DNA of 64,000 bases, from positions 1 through 64,000 of the forward strand of contig DCGR01000097.1 of the NCBI GenBank assembly GCA_002315285.1, written 5' to 3'. Every line of letters begins with the position of its first letter. Position 1 is the first letter of the stretch. Source of the DNA: Bacteroides sp. UBA1773 (GTDB taxonomy: Bacteria > Bacteroidota > Bacteroidia > Bacteroidales > Bacteroidaceae). Both the position numbers and the translations under genes were made by a program. Under the pieces are notes generated by a model, which had not been told where the DNA came from, did not search any database, and saw only the letters and a program-made list of their open reading frames with translations. Positions 54,894 through 63,556 of this stretch are shown piece by piece.

Positions 54894-57226
54894 TTCTTGC
54901 TTGTTCCACGCGCCTTCTTCACCGTCTTCTTAGCCTTCACTGGGGTATCAGCCACAATCTTCATACACACATCCTCGGTAAGATCTTGTGGAACCATATT
55001 GGAAGGAATCTTATAGTTCTGCTTCTGATAGCAAATGTAAGGACCATATCGACCATTCAGTACCTGCAAGTCAGGATTCGAAGAAAATGTTTTGATTGTT
55101 TTCTTGTCGATAGCCTCCTGACGGTCTTGAAGAATCCTGATAGCTTCATCCATGGTCACAGTAAGAGGATTAATACCTTTAGGTACGGAAGCAAGTAAGT
55201 CCTTGAAGCGTATATAGGGGCCGAAACGTCCAGCAGCCACCGTTATGTCATTTCCTCCCATCGTGCCGACCACACGGGGCAATTTGAACGAATCCAAAGC
55301 CTTTTCAAGAGTAATCTCCTCCATATTCACACCCTTGGGGAACTGCGCAAAACGAGGTTTCTCATCGTCAGTGGCATTGCCCAGCTGAAGCACAGGACCG
55401 AAACGTCCAATCTTGGCATATAGAGGTTTCCCAGATGCAGGATCATGCCCCACAAGACGCTCCCCCACACGATGTTCACTCTTACTATGTGTAGCTGTTT
55501 CAACCAAAGGCTCAAAATCTTTGTAGAAATCCTTGATTACGTTTATCCATTCTATCTCGCCTTCAGCTACATCATCGAATTTCTTTTCGACATCGGCTGT
55601 AAAGTTATAATTTAATATTTCAGGGAAATTCATCATCAAGAAATCATTCACCACGACACCCACATCAGTAGGAATCAGGCGATTTTTCTCCTTCCCCGTT
55701 TCTTCGTTTTTCTGCATGTCCGAAAGAGAGCCATCGACCGCAAGCGTAATAATTTCATATTGGCGTTTCACTCCGTCCTTATTGCCTTTTTCCACATAGC
55801 CACGCTGCTGTATGGTTGAGATAGTAGGAGCGTAAGTGGAAGGACGCCCGATGCCAAGCGCTTCCATTTCCTTTACCAATGTAGCCTCATTGTAGCGGGG
55901 ACGGCTTTGTGAGAACCGTTGGGTGGCTACCACCTCCCTGCGTTGCAACTTCTCGCCTAAGGCAAGAGCTGGAAGTTGGTGGCTATCGTCGTCAGATGTC
56001 TGTTCGTCGTCAGAAGATTCCCGATACACTTTCAGAAAGCCATCGAAAGTGATTACTTCTCCATTCGCCACGAAATTCTCATTGCCATTGCTCATCTTGA
56101 TGGTCACCGACGTTTTTTCCACATCGGCATCAGCCATTTGTGAAGCGATGGTGCGTTTCCATATCAACTCATAAAGACGCTTCTCGGGAACTGTACCCGT
56201 AACCGTGTCATTTGCCATATCGGTAGGACGAATTGCCTCATGAGCCTCTTGAGCACCTTTCGACTTGGTTGTAAACTGGCGGGTCTTGACATATTCATCG
56301 CCCATCCTCTCTGCAATCACCTCCCGGCTGGCATTCAACGCCAATTGGGATAGGTTGACAGAGTCTGTACGCATATAAGTAATCTTGCCACTTTCGTAAA
56401 GGTGTTGCGCGACCGACATGGTTTGTGTAACCGAAAAACCCAGTTTACGTGCAGCCTCTTGTTGCAAGGTGGAAGTAGTGAAAGGAGGGGCAGGACACTT
56501 TTTCAACGGACGAGTGATAATATCGCCTACCTCGTACTTTGACTGTGCGCATACGTCCAAGAAGTTCCTTGCCTCATCGGAAGTTTTGAAACGCAAGGGA
56601 AGTTCGGCCTTTAGCTCCGTTCCACTCGAAGTGACAAACACGGCAGTAACCCTATACGACGACTCGCTGACAAAGTTCTTTACCTCACGTTCGCGTTCCA
56701 CAATCAGCCTGACCGCCACGGATTGCACACGTCCTGCAGAAAGAGCCGGTTTCACTTTTTTCCACAACACGGGAGAGAGTTCAAAACCCACCAGACGGTC
56801 GAGTACCCGACGCGCCTGCTGCGCATTCACCAGATTGTAATCTATTTCGCGTGGTTGTTCTATTGCCTTTAAGATGGCGGGCTTTGTGATTTCGTGGAAA
56901 ACAATTCGTCGCGTATTCTCAGGTTTCAATTCAAGAACCTCGAACAAGTGCCACGAAATTGCCTCCCCTTCACGGTCCTCATCGGAAGCCAACCACACCA
57001 TCTCGGCTTGCCTGGCTTTTTCCTTCAGTTCGCTGACCAGTTTTTGCTTATCCTCAGGAATTTCGTAATTAGGTTGGAAATCATGCAGAATATCGATGCC
57101 ACATTCATTCTTTTTCAAGTCACGAATATGCCCGTAACTCGACAACACCTTATAATCAGCACCCAAGAATTTCTCTATCGTCTTGGCTTTTGCAGGAGAC
57201 TCAACAATGACCAGATTCTTTTGCAT
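54890..57226 (-). CDS. topA: DNA topoisomerase I
   Basis: Relaxes negative supercoils. The 778-residue type IA enzyme has the Toprim domain LVIVESPAKAKTIEKFLG with LASDEDREGEAISWHL, SAGRVQSVAVRLIVERERE, and KITYMRTDSVNLS, where Tyr is catalytic. The C-terminal repeats are of the cysteine-free topoisomerase type (GRFGPVLQLG, GRFGPYIRFKD, NGRYGPYICY), ending in a basic tail KAKKTVKKARGTSKK. Zinc fingers of the E. coli form are absent, as is usual in Bacteroidetes. Head of the topA-aroK-argB unit. Confidence 0.96.
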   Translation of the reverse strand: MQKNLVIVESPAKAKTIEKFLGADYKVLSSYGHIRDLKKNECGIDILHDFQPNYEIPEDKQKLVSELKEKARQAEMVWLASDEDREGEAISWHLFEVLELKPENTRRIVFHEITKPAILKAIEQPREIDYNLVNAQQARRVLDRLVGFELSPVLWKKVKPALSAGRVQSVAVRLIVEREREVKNFVSESSYRVTAVFVTSSGTELKAELPLRFKTSDEARNFLDVCAQSKYEVGDIITRPLKKCPAPPFTTSTLQQEAARKLGFSVTQTMSVAQHLYESGKITYMRTDSVNLSQLALNASREVIAERMGDEYVKTRQFTTKSKGAQEAHEAIRPTDMANDTVTGTVPEKRLYELIWKRTIASQMADADVEKTSVTIKMSNGNENFVANGEVITFDGFLKVYRESSDDEQTSDDDSHQLPALALGEKLQRREVVATQRFSQSRPRYNEATLVKEMEALGIGRPSTYAPTISTIQQRGYVEKGNKDGVKRQYEIITLAVDGSLSDMQKNEETGKEKNRLIPTDVGVVVNDFLMMNFPEILNYNFTADVEKKFDDVAEGEIEWINVIKDFYKDFEPLVETATHSKSEHRVGERLVGHDPASGKPLYAKIGRFGPVLQLGNATDDEKPRFAQFPKGVNMEEITLEKALDSFKLPRVVGTMGGNDITVAAGRFGPYIRFKDLLASVPKGINPLTVTMDEAIRILQDRQEAIDKKTIKTFSSNPDLQVLNGRYGPYICYQKQNYKIPSNMVPQDLTEDVCMKIVADTPVKAKKTVKKARGTSKK

Positions 57227-57253
57227 ATAACTATGTCTTCAAAAATTTGGCTG

Positions 57254-57283
57254 CAAAGTTAATGCAAAAATACAAACTGCAAA
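57254..57283 (-). promoter_or_regulatory. promoter of the topA operon
   Basis: Minus strand: TTTG (57280-57283), 18 bases, TAACTTTG (57254-57261). About 27 bases before the topA ATG. Confidence 0.65.
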
Positions 57284-57362
57284 AACATTCATATTAATGA
57301 GGTGCATTTTTTATCCAAAATTATTTTTCATGTCAGATTGTTAGCGATTCGAAAAAAATGAT

Positions 57363-57370
57363 TACTTTTG
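57363..57370 (+). promoter_or_regulatory. -7 element of the Lrp-family gene promoter
   Basis: TACTTTTG matches TAnnTTTG, 29 bases before the ATG at 57400. A GATTG lies about 22 bases upstream as a weak -33. Confidence 0.5.
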
Positions 57371-57399
57371 CTGACAAAATGTAACAAATAGACAGCTAT

Positions 57400-57864
57400 A
57401 TGGAAAAAATTGATGAACTTGATCGTCAAATACTGGAAATTATCTCACAAAACGCCCGCATTCCCTTCAAAGATGTAGCCGACGTATGTGGCGTGTCGAG
57501 AGCCGCAATCCACCAGCGTGTGCAAAAACTCATTGACATAGGTGTCATCACTGGATCAAAATACTGCATCAACCCCAAAAGCCTGGGATTCAACACCTGC
57601 ACCTATGTTGGCATCAAACTGGAAAAGGGTTCCATGTACAAACAAGTGGTGGCGGCACTCGCCAAAATTCCGGAAATAGTGGAATGTCATTTCACGACAG
57701 GTCCCTACACCATGATTACAAAACTCTACTCACGCGACAACGAGCATCTGATGGAACTGCTCAACAACAAAATACAGGAGATTCCTGGCGTAAGCGCCAC
57801 CGAAACACTCATCTCGCTCGAGCAAAGCATCAAAAAAGAGATGCCCATCCCCACTGCCCTATAA
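57400..57864 (+). CDS. Lrp/AsnC-family transcription regulator
   Basis: A 154-residue DNA-binding protein. The helix-turn-helix covers about residues 5-60 (LDRQILEIISQNARIPF, DVADVCGVSRAAIHQRVQKL). The C-terminal RAM domain binds amino acids or similar ligands (YVGIKLEKGSMYKQVV, IVECHFTTGPYTMITKLY, IPGVSATETLISL). The ligand is unknown. First of a run of same-strand genes; 12 bases before the DUF4491 gene. Confidence 0.93.
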   Translation: MEKIDELDRQILEIISQNARIPFKDVADVCGVSRAAIHQRVQKLIDIGVITGSKYCINPKSLGFNTCTYVGIKLEKGSMYKQVVAALAKIPEIVECHFTTGPYTMITKLYSRDNEHLMELLNNKIQEIPGVSATETLISLEQSIKKEMPIPTAL

Positions 57865-57876
57865 ACGACAACTGAC

Positions 57877-58215
57877 ATGGAATGGCTTAACGAATATCAT
57901 TTAGGAGGCATTGTCATAGGAATCTGCACTTTTCTCATCATCGGAATGTTTCACCCCATAGTAATAAAAGCTGAATACCATTGGGGGATGCGTTGCCGAT
58001 GGTGGTTCGCACTGTTGGGCATGGGAGGCATGATAGGATCGGTAATGGCCGACAACATCCTGCTACAAACACTGCTGGGCGTTTTCTCATTCTCTTCGTT
58101 CTGGTCGGTGAAGGAAATTACCGAACAGCACGACAGGGTGCTGAAAGGGTGGTTCCCTATGAATCCCAAACGGAAGTCGGATTATGAACCAAAACAAGAC
58201 AATCATGCCATCTGA
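57877..58215 (+). CDS. DUF4491 family membrane protein
   Basis: A 112-residue protein with three hydrophobic segments: LGGIVIGICTFLIIGMFHPI, RWWFALLGMGGMIGSVMA and LLQTLLGVFSFSSFWSV. The later motif KEITEQHDRVLKGWFPMNPKR is conserved in this Bacteroidetes family. Function unknown. Its end overlaps the next gene by up to 32 bases. Confidence 0.82.
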   Translation: MEWLNEYHLGGIVIGICTFLIIGMFHPIVIKAEYHWGMRCRWWFALLGMGGMIGSVMADNILLQTLLGVFSFSSFWSVKEITEQHDRVLKGWFPMNPKRKSDYEPKQDNHAI

Positions 58216-58993
58216 CAATCGGATGAACACTTGCAAGCATCTCGACGGCAACAGTCTGTTGCCAACCAGGCCTTTGATTGGCCTGACCGGTAACTTCGTA
58301 GATGGCTGTTGCTCATTGGCCTCAGCCTACTACACTTCCGTGCTGAAGGCAGGGGGAGTCCCTCTCGTTATCCCGCCAACTGGCAACGATGAAATCATAG
58401 CACACATACTCGGATTCCTTGACGGCATAGTGCTGACAGGCGGTGCCGACCTGAACCCATTATTGATAGGCGAAGAACCCATTCCGCAGCTACGAGGCAT
58501 CAATGCGGAACGCGATAGCCATGAGTTGCTGGTCACACGTATGGCCGCCGACCTGCACATCCCCATTTTAGGAATCTGTCGGGGAATACAAGTCATTGGG
58601 GCGGCTTTCGGAGGATTGCTCTATCAGGACATATATACGCAACACCATGGAACAACATGCAAACACGACCAGAATGCCGACCGCTGGGTGGCGACCCACA
58701 CCGTCGAGCTCTTGTCTGGAAGCCAGCTATACAATTTGTTCCAGACAACAAGGCTTGCCGTCAATTCGTTTCACCACCAAGCGGTAAAGACACCTCCCCA
58801 AGGATTCATGGTGTCAGCTACCGCGCCCGATGGCATCATTGAAGCCATGGAGAGCGTAAATGACCATCAGATACTGGCAGTGCAATGGCATCCCGAATGT
58901 TTCATCATGCACAACGACGAAAGCATGATGCCCATCTTCCATTGGCTCATAAAGGAAGCCTCATCGCATAAAGAACAACAAATAAGTAACTGA
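58184..58993 (+). CDS. class I glutamine amidotransferase-like hydrolase, PuuD/gamma-glutamyl-GABA hydrolase family
   Basis: A 269-residue cytoplasmic hydrolase splitting gamma-glutamyl bonds. Core motifs: DGIVLTGGADLNPLL, ILGICRGIQVIGAAFGG (nucleophile Cys), VNSFHHQAVKTPPQG and LAVQWHPECFI (catalytic His and Glu). The start at 58184 has GGAAG nearby as ribosome-binding site and overlaps DUF4491 by 32 bases; starts at 58205 or 58223 are also possible since the fold begins near PLIGLTGN. Three bases before the glutaminyl cyclase gene. Confidence 0.88.
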   Translation: MNQNKTIMPSDNRMNTCKHLDGNSLLPTRPLIGLTGNFVDGCCSLASAYYTSVLKAGGVPLVIPPTGNDEIIAHILGFLDGIVLTGGADLNPLLIGEEPIPQLRGINAERDSHELLVTRMAADLHIPILGICRGIQVIGAAFGGLLYQDIYTQHHGTTCKHDQNADRWVATHTVELLSGSQLYNLFQTTRLAVNSFHHQAVKTPPQGFMVSATAPDGIIEAMESVNDHQILAVQWHPECFIMHNDESMMPIFHWLIKEASSHKEQQISN

Positions 58994-58996
58994 GTC

Positions 58997-59998
58997 ATGA
59001 CAAACAAGTTAAAAACCTCCTTCGTGACAGTGATGCTTCTGCTGACAACCGTGGCTTGTGGAAACACCTCACAAAAGCAAATTGCCGACAACGAAACCGA
59101 TCCAGAACCGACAATCCCCACATTCAACGCCGATAGCGCATACCATCATGTGGCCACACAAGCCAATTTCGGTCCGCGTGTGCCCAACACCGAAGTTCAC
59201 TGGCAATGTGCCGCCTTTCTCGCAAACCAATTAGAGAGATACGGAGCCAAGGTGACACGTCAGGAAACGACACTCCTCGCATGGGACGGCACCCCACTAC
59301 GTGCCTGCAACATCATCGGTGCATACCGCCCTGAACTGAAAAAAAGAGTGCTCCTATGTGCACACTGGGACAGTCGCCCATACGCTGACAACGACCCCGA
59401 TGCGAAAAACCACAAAACCCCCATCCTAGGTGTCAATGATGGAGCCAGCGGTGTTGGAGTATTACTTGAAGTAGCGCGCCAGTTACAAGCACAGTCACCC
59501 ACAATCGGTATCGACATCATATTCTTCGATGCCGAAGATTACGGCATCCCACAATGGTGGGAAGGCAAATACAAAAATCACACCTGGTGCCTCGGCTCAC
59601 AATACTGGAGCCGCCACCCACACACACCAAACTACAATGCCCGATACGGCATACTGCTCGACATGGTAGGCGGCAAGAACGCCACCTTCTTCTATGAAGG
59701 CTACTCGCAACGGACAGCAGCCTCCGCCATGAAGAAAATATGGAAGCATGCACGGAGACTGGGATTCGAGCAGTTCTTCATCGACAAGCCAGGCGACGAA
59801 GTCACCGACGACCATGTGTATGTAAACGACATCACACATATTCCGTGTGTCGATATCATCAACTGCGACCCCACTTCAAAAAGGTCCTCGTTTGGTGAAA
59901 CCTGGCATACCGTCAACGACAATCTTCAACAGATTGACCGCGCCACGCTTCACGCCGTTGGACAAACTCTATTAAACGTTATCTACCGAGAAAAATGA
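58997..59998 (+). CDS. glutaminyl-peptide cyclotransferase-like M28 lipoprotein
   Basis: Probably converts N-terminal Gln of exported proteins to pyroglutamate. It has a lipoprotein leader with TVAC at residues 18-21. In Bacteroidetes many proteins have Gln right after signal cleavage (as in two leaders in this window). The M28 zinc fold shows CAHWDSRPYADND, LGVNDGASGVGVLLEVARQ, FFDAEDYGIPQWW and the C-terminal ligand DDHVYVNDITHIPCVDIIN. 333 residues, full length. Followed by sufE with an ATGA overlap. Confidence 0.9.
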   Translation: MTNKLKTSFVTVMLLLTTVACGNTSQKQIADNETDPEPTIPTFNADSAYHHVATQANFGPRVPNTEVHWQCAAFLANQLERYGAKVTRQETTLLAWDGTPLRACNIIGAYRPELKKRVLLCAHWDSRPYADNDPDAKNHKTPILGVNDGASGVGVLLEVARQLQAQSPTIGIDIIFFDAEDYGIPQWWEGKYKNHTWCLGSQYWSRHPHTPNYNARYGILLDMVGGKNATFFYEGYSQRTAASAMKKIWKHARRLGFEQFFIDKPGDEVTDDHVYVNDITHIPCVDIINCDPTSKRSSFGETWHTVNDNLQQIDRATLHAVGQTLLNVIYREK

Positions 59999-60426
59999 AA
60001 TCCATAAACGAACTACAAGACGAAGTTATCGAGGAGTTTTCCGACTTCGATGATTGGATGGACAAATACCAGTTGCTCATCGACCTCGGCAGCGAGCAGC
60101 AACCTCTTCCTGCCGAATACAAGACCGATGAGAACCTCATTGATGGCTGTCAAAGCCGCGTGTGGCTACATGCCGACCTTCAGAATGGCAAGTTGGTGTT
60201 CCAGGCCGAGAGCGATGCCCTGATTGTGAAAGGCATTGTCAGCCTGCTCATCAAGGTCGTATCGGGCCACACTCCCAACGAAATCCTTGACACCGACCTT
60301 TATTTCATCGAACGTGTCGGACTGAAAGAACACCTCTCGCCCACCCGAAGCAACGGACTGGCATCGATGGTAAAAAAGATGAGGATTTACGCTTTAGCCT
60401 ACAAGACCAAAGAGGAACAGCAATAG
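59995..60426 (+). CDS. sufE: SufE-family sulfur acceptor
   Basis: Accepts persulfide sulfur from a SufS-type cysteine desulfurase for iron-sulfur cluster building. The 143-residue protein contains NLIDGCQSRVWLHAD near residue 46, whose Cys is the sulfur carrier, and LLIKVVSGHTPNEIL with LSPTRSNGLASMVKKM, the family end. No sufS or sufBCD lies in the window. Confidence 0.93.
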   Translation: MKSINELQDEVIEEFSDFDDWMDKYQLLIDLGSEQQPLPAEYKTDENLIDGCQSRVWLHADLQNGKLVFQAESDALIVKGIVSLLIKVVSGHTPNEILDTDLYFIERVGLKEHLSPTRSNGLASMVKKMRIYALAYKTKEEQQ

Positions 60427-60514
60427 CAACTCCCATAAACCAGTCTCGCCCTTGGAGTTTGTCCTTTGTCGATGGGTCATAAAACATGCAGGAGATCAAT
60501 TTGCCTTCCTTTTA

Positions 60515-60546
60515 TTTGCTTATCCGCATAAGTTGAGCTAATTTTG
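60515..60546 (+). promoter_or_regulatory. promoter of ruvB, giving a leaderless or nearly leaderless mRNA
   Basis: TTTG (60515-60518), 20 bases, TAATTTTG (60539-60546), a full consensus match. The ruvB ATG starts at 60552, only five bases after the -7 box, where transcription would be expected to begin. Confidence 0.7.
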
Positions 60547-60551
60547 CACGC

Positions 60552-61577
60552 ATGGAAGATATCAACATTCGTGAACATCAACTCAGCAGCAAAGAGCGGG
60601 ACTTCGAGAACGCACTCCGCCCCCTGGCATTCGGTGACTTTGCCGGACAGGAACAAGTGGTGAACAACCTGCGCATTTTCGTGAAGGCTGCCCGCCTGCG
60701 CGCCGAAGCTCTCGACCACGTGCTTCTGCACGGCCCTCCCGGACTGGGAAAGACCACACTGAGCAACATCATCGCCAATGAGTTGGGAGTGGGGTTCAAG
60801 GTCACCTCCGGTCCTGTGCTCGACAAGCCAGGCGATCTGGCCGGACTGCTCACCAGCCTGGAGCCCAACGACGTGCTTTTCATCGACGAGATTCACCGAC
60901 TGAGCCCCATTGTGGAAGAGTATCTGTACTCCGCCATGGAGGATTATCGCATCGACATCATGATTGACAAGGGACCCTCTGCACGTAGCATACAACTCGA
61001 ACTGAGTCCCTTCACTTTGGTTGGCGCCACTACACGCAGCGGACTGCTCACCGCACCACTCCGCGCCCGCTTTGGCATCAACCTCCATTTGGAGTACTAC
61101 GACGACAAGGTGCTCAGTGGCATCGTCACCCGCTCGGCGAACATCCTCAATATCCCCATCGATGCACAGGCATCCGACGAAATCGCACGCCGCAGCCGCG
61201 GAACGCCTCGTATCGCCAACGCGTTGCTACGCCGTGTCCGCGATTTTGCCCAAGTGAAAGGCTCCGGACGTATCGACCTCGACATCACGCGCTTTGCCCT
61301 TGAAGCACTCAACATCGACCGCTATGGCCTCGACGAGATTGACAACAAGTTGCTATGCACCATCATAGACAAGTTTGGCGGTGGACCCGTGGGACTTTCC
61401 ACCATAGCCACTGCTCTGGGCGAGGATGCGGGCACAGTGGAAGAAGTGTATGAACCGTTCCTCATCAAGGAAGGATTCCTCAAACGTACGCCACGCGGTC
61501 GTGAGGTCACCGAATTGGCTTATAAGCATTTAGGAAGAAGCATTTTTAAGAACCGACAAGGCGACTTGTTTGGATAA
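60552..61577 (+). CDS. ruvB: Holliday junction branch migration helicase RuvB
   Basis: The 341-residue AAA+ motor of RuvAB. Visible are the start [37 protein letters not shown] (Walker A), [18 protein letters not shown] (Walker B), [19 protein letters not shown] (sensor 1 and Arg finger), and the winged-helix end [20 protein letters not shown]. The N-terminus matches other Bacteroidetes RuvB proteins, so the ATG at 60552 is correct despite sitting only five bases after the promoter. Nine bases before the flippase. Confidence 0.97.
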   Translation: MEDINIREHQLSSKERDFENALRPLAFGDFAGQEQVVNNLRIFVKAARLRAEALDHVLLHGPPGLGKTTLSNIIANELGVGFKVTSGPVLDKPGDLAGLLTSLEPNDVLFIDEIHRLSPIVEEYLYSAMEDYRIDIMIDKGPSARSIQLELSPFTLVGATTRSGLLTAPLRARFGINLHLEYYDDKVLSGIVTRSANILNIPIDAQASDEIARRSRGTPRIANALLRRVRDFAQVKGSGRIDLDITRFALEALNIDRYGLDEIDNKLLCTIIDKFGGGPVGLSTIATALGEDAGTVEEVYEPFLIKEGFLKRTPRGREVTELAYKHLGRSIFKNRQGDLFG

Positions 61578-61586
61578 AGTCATAAT

Positions 61587-63008
61587 ATGAGCAAATTGGC
61601 ATCGTTGGCCAAGGACACTGCCATCTATGGACTGAGCAGCATCGTTGGCCGTTTCTTGAACTACTGGTTAGTGCCGCTCTACACCCGCGTCATGCCCGCC
61701 AACGAAGGCGGATATGGAGTAGTGACCGAAGTGTATGCTTGGACCGCCTTTTGGCTGGTCATACTGACCTTCGGCATGGAAACCACCTTTTTCCGATTCG
61801 CCAACAAGGAAGAAGGCCAATCGCCACAGGTCTATGCCACCACACTGAAACTTGTGGGAGGTGTATGCCTGCTGTTCGTTGCTTTGGGACTGTGCTTCCT
61901 GCAACCCATTTCTGGAGCAATGGGCTATGCCAACCACCCATGGTGGATAGGACTGATGATGATGGTCGTAGCCATGGATTCTTTCCAGTGCATCCCATTC
62001 GCCTATTTGCGCTTTCGGAAACGTCCCTGGCATTTCGCATCGCTCAAGCTACTCGGCATCGTAGTAAACATCGTGGCCAACCTCATCTACTACGTGTGTA
62101 TGGGAGGACGCGACATCGGCATGGTGTTTGTCATCAACTTCGGATGCACCGCCCTTACCATGATTCTGTTGCTACCACAGCTCCATTTTCACGAACCGTT
62201 CGACAAGTCACTCGTCCGCCACATGCTCCGCTACTCGTTTCCTCTCCTGCTACTTGGCATGGCCGGCATACTGAACCAAGTGGCCGACAAGATGATTTTC
62301 AAGCACATCTATCCCAGCACCGATGGCGAGATTCAACTGGGCATCTATGGAGCTGCCACTAAGATAGCCATGATCATGGCCATGCTCACACAAGCCTTCC
62401 GCTATGCCTACGAGCCCTTCGTGTTTGGCCGCTCACACGACACCGACAAGAACCTCATGTATGCCAACACCATGAAGTATTTCGTCATCTTCACCCTGCT
62501 GGCTTTCCTCACCGTAGTGTGCTACATCGACATTCTGAAGTACATCATCGATTCACACTACTGGGAGGGGCTCAAGGTTGTCCCCATCGTAATGGCAGCC
62601 GAAATCATGATGGGCGTTTATTTCAACCTCTCATTTTGGTACAAGCTCACCGATGAGACCCACTGGGGAGCCGTGTTCAGCTTCGTGGGTTGTGCTGTTC
62701 TCATTATCGTCAACCTCGTGTTCGTACCCCGTTACGGCTACATGGCATGTGCCTGGGCCGGTTGCTGTGGTTATGCCTCCGCCATGTTGCTCAGTTACTT
62801 CGTGGGGCAGCAACGCTACCCCATACCCTACCCGCTCAAGCAGATAGGCCTCTATGCGGTGCTGGCAGCAGCTATCCACACCACCACCACTCTGTTGCCG
62901 CCCATGAGTCTGTGGCTTGCACTGATTGTCAACACCCTACTGCTATGTGGTTTTGCTGCCGTAGTGGTACGACGTGAATTTTGGTATGTATTACGTAAAA
63001 AGAAATGA
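61587..63008 (+). CDS. polysaccharide flippase (Wzx/MOP family)
   Basis: An integral membrane protein of 473 residues with about 14 hydrophobic segments and no large soluble domain, of the lipopolysaccharide biosynthesis MOP type. The start LAKDTAIYGLSSIVGRFLNY with LVPLYTRVMPANEGGYG is typical of O-antigen or peptidoglycan-precursor flippases in Bacteroidetes. Which lipid-linked sugar it moves cannot be told; being next to ruvB and not in the capsule locus, it may be a conserved housekeeping flippase. Its stop overlaps the LOG gene start (ATGA). Confidence 0.87.
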   Translation: MSKLASLAKDTAIYGLSSIVGRFLNYWLVPLYTRVMPANEGGYGVVTEVYAWTAFWLVILTFGMETTFFRFANKEEGQSPQVYATTLKLVGGVCLLFVALGLCFLQPISGAMGYANHPWWIGLMMMVVAMDSFQCIPFAYLRFRKRPWHFASLKLLGIVVNIVANLIYYVCMGGRDIGMVFVINFGCTALTMILLLPQLHFHEPFDKSLVRHMLRYSFPLLLLGMAGILNQVADKMIFKHIYPSTDGEIQLGIYGAATKIAMIMAMLTQAFRYAYEPFVFGRSHDTDKNLMYANTMKYFVIFTLLAFLTVVCYIDILKYIIDSHYWEGLKVVPIVMAAEIMMGVYFNLSFWYKLTDETHWGAVFSFVGCAVLIIVNLVFVPRYGYMACAWAGCCGYASAMLLSYFVGQQRYPIPYPLKQIGLYAVLAAAIHTTTTLLPPMSLWLALIVNTLLLCGFAAVVVRREFWYVLRKKK

Positions 63009-63556
63009 AACACATAGGAATATTTTGTTCCGCATCGGGAATCCTCGACGAAGTCTATAAGACCACAACCTCGAAACTGGGCACCTGGATAGGCCAGCAA
63101 GGCATGACACTTATCTACGGTGGTAGCAACGTGGGACTCATGGAAATCATGGCCAGTGCCGCCCACCAAGCCGGTGCCAAAGTGGTAGGTGTTTATCCAC
63201 GCTTCATGCTCGACCGCAACCAACCATCGCAACATGTCACCGAATGTATTCTCACTGATAATCTGAGCGAACGCAAGGACATCATGTGCGAGCGTGCCGA
63301 CGTGCTTGTGGCGTTGCCCGGAGGCTTGGGTACACTCGATGAAGTGTTCCACACCATCGCCGGTTACATTCTAAGCCGCCACTCCAAGCAAGTCATCTTC
63401 TTCAACCAAGGCGGATTCTACAACCATCTGCTGGCTTTCCTCGACCAACTCGACCAACAGCATTTCACCCGTATGCCGCAACACGAGTATTGCACCGTAG
63501 CCAACACCCTCGACGAACTTTTTGCGCTACTCTCGCCCACCGCTCATGAACACTGA
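63005..63556 (+). CDS. LOG-family protein (nucleotide 5'-monophosphate phosphoribohydrolase type)
   Basis: A 183-residue Rossmann-like enzyme of the TIGR00730/LOG family, which cleaves the N-glycosidic bond of (cytokinin) riboside monophosphates or similar nucleotides. IYGGSNVGLMEIMASAA near residue 38 and ALPGGLGTLDEVFHTI near 105 (PGGxGTxxE) are the signature motifs. The true substrate in bacteria without plants is not known. Overlaps mnmA by 11 bases. Confidence 0.92.
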   Translation: MKHIGIFCSASGILDEVYKTTTSKLGTWIGQQGMTLIYGGSNVGLMEIMASAAHQAGAKVVGVYPRFMLDRNQPSQHVTECILTDNLSERKDIMCERADVLVALPGGLGTLDEVFHTIAGYILSRHSKQVIFFNQGGFYNHLLAFLDQLDQQHFTRMPQHEYCTVANTLDELFALLSPTAHEH

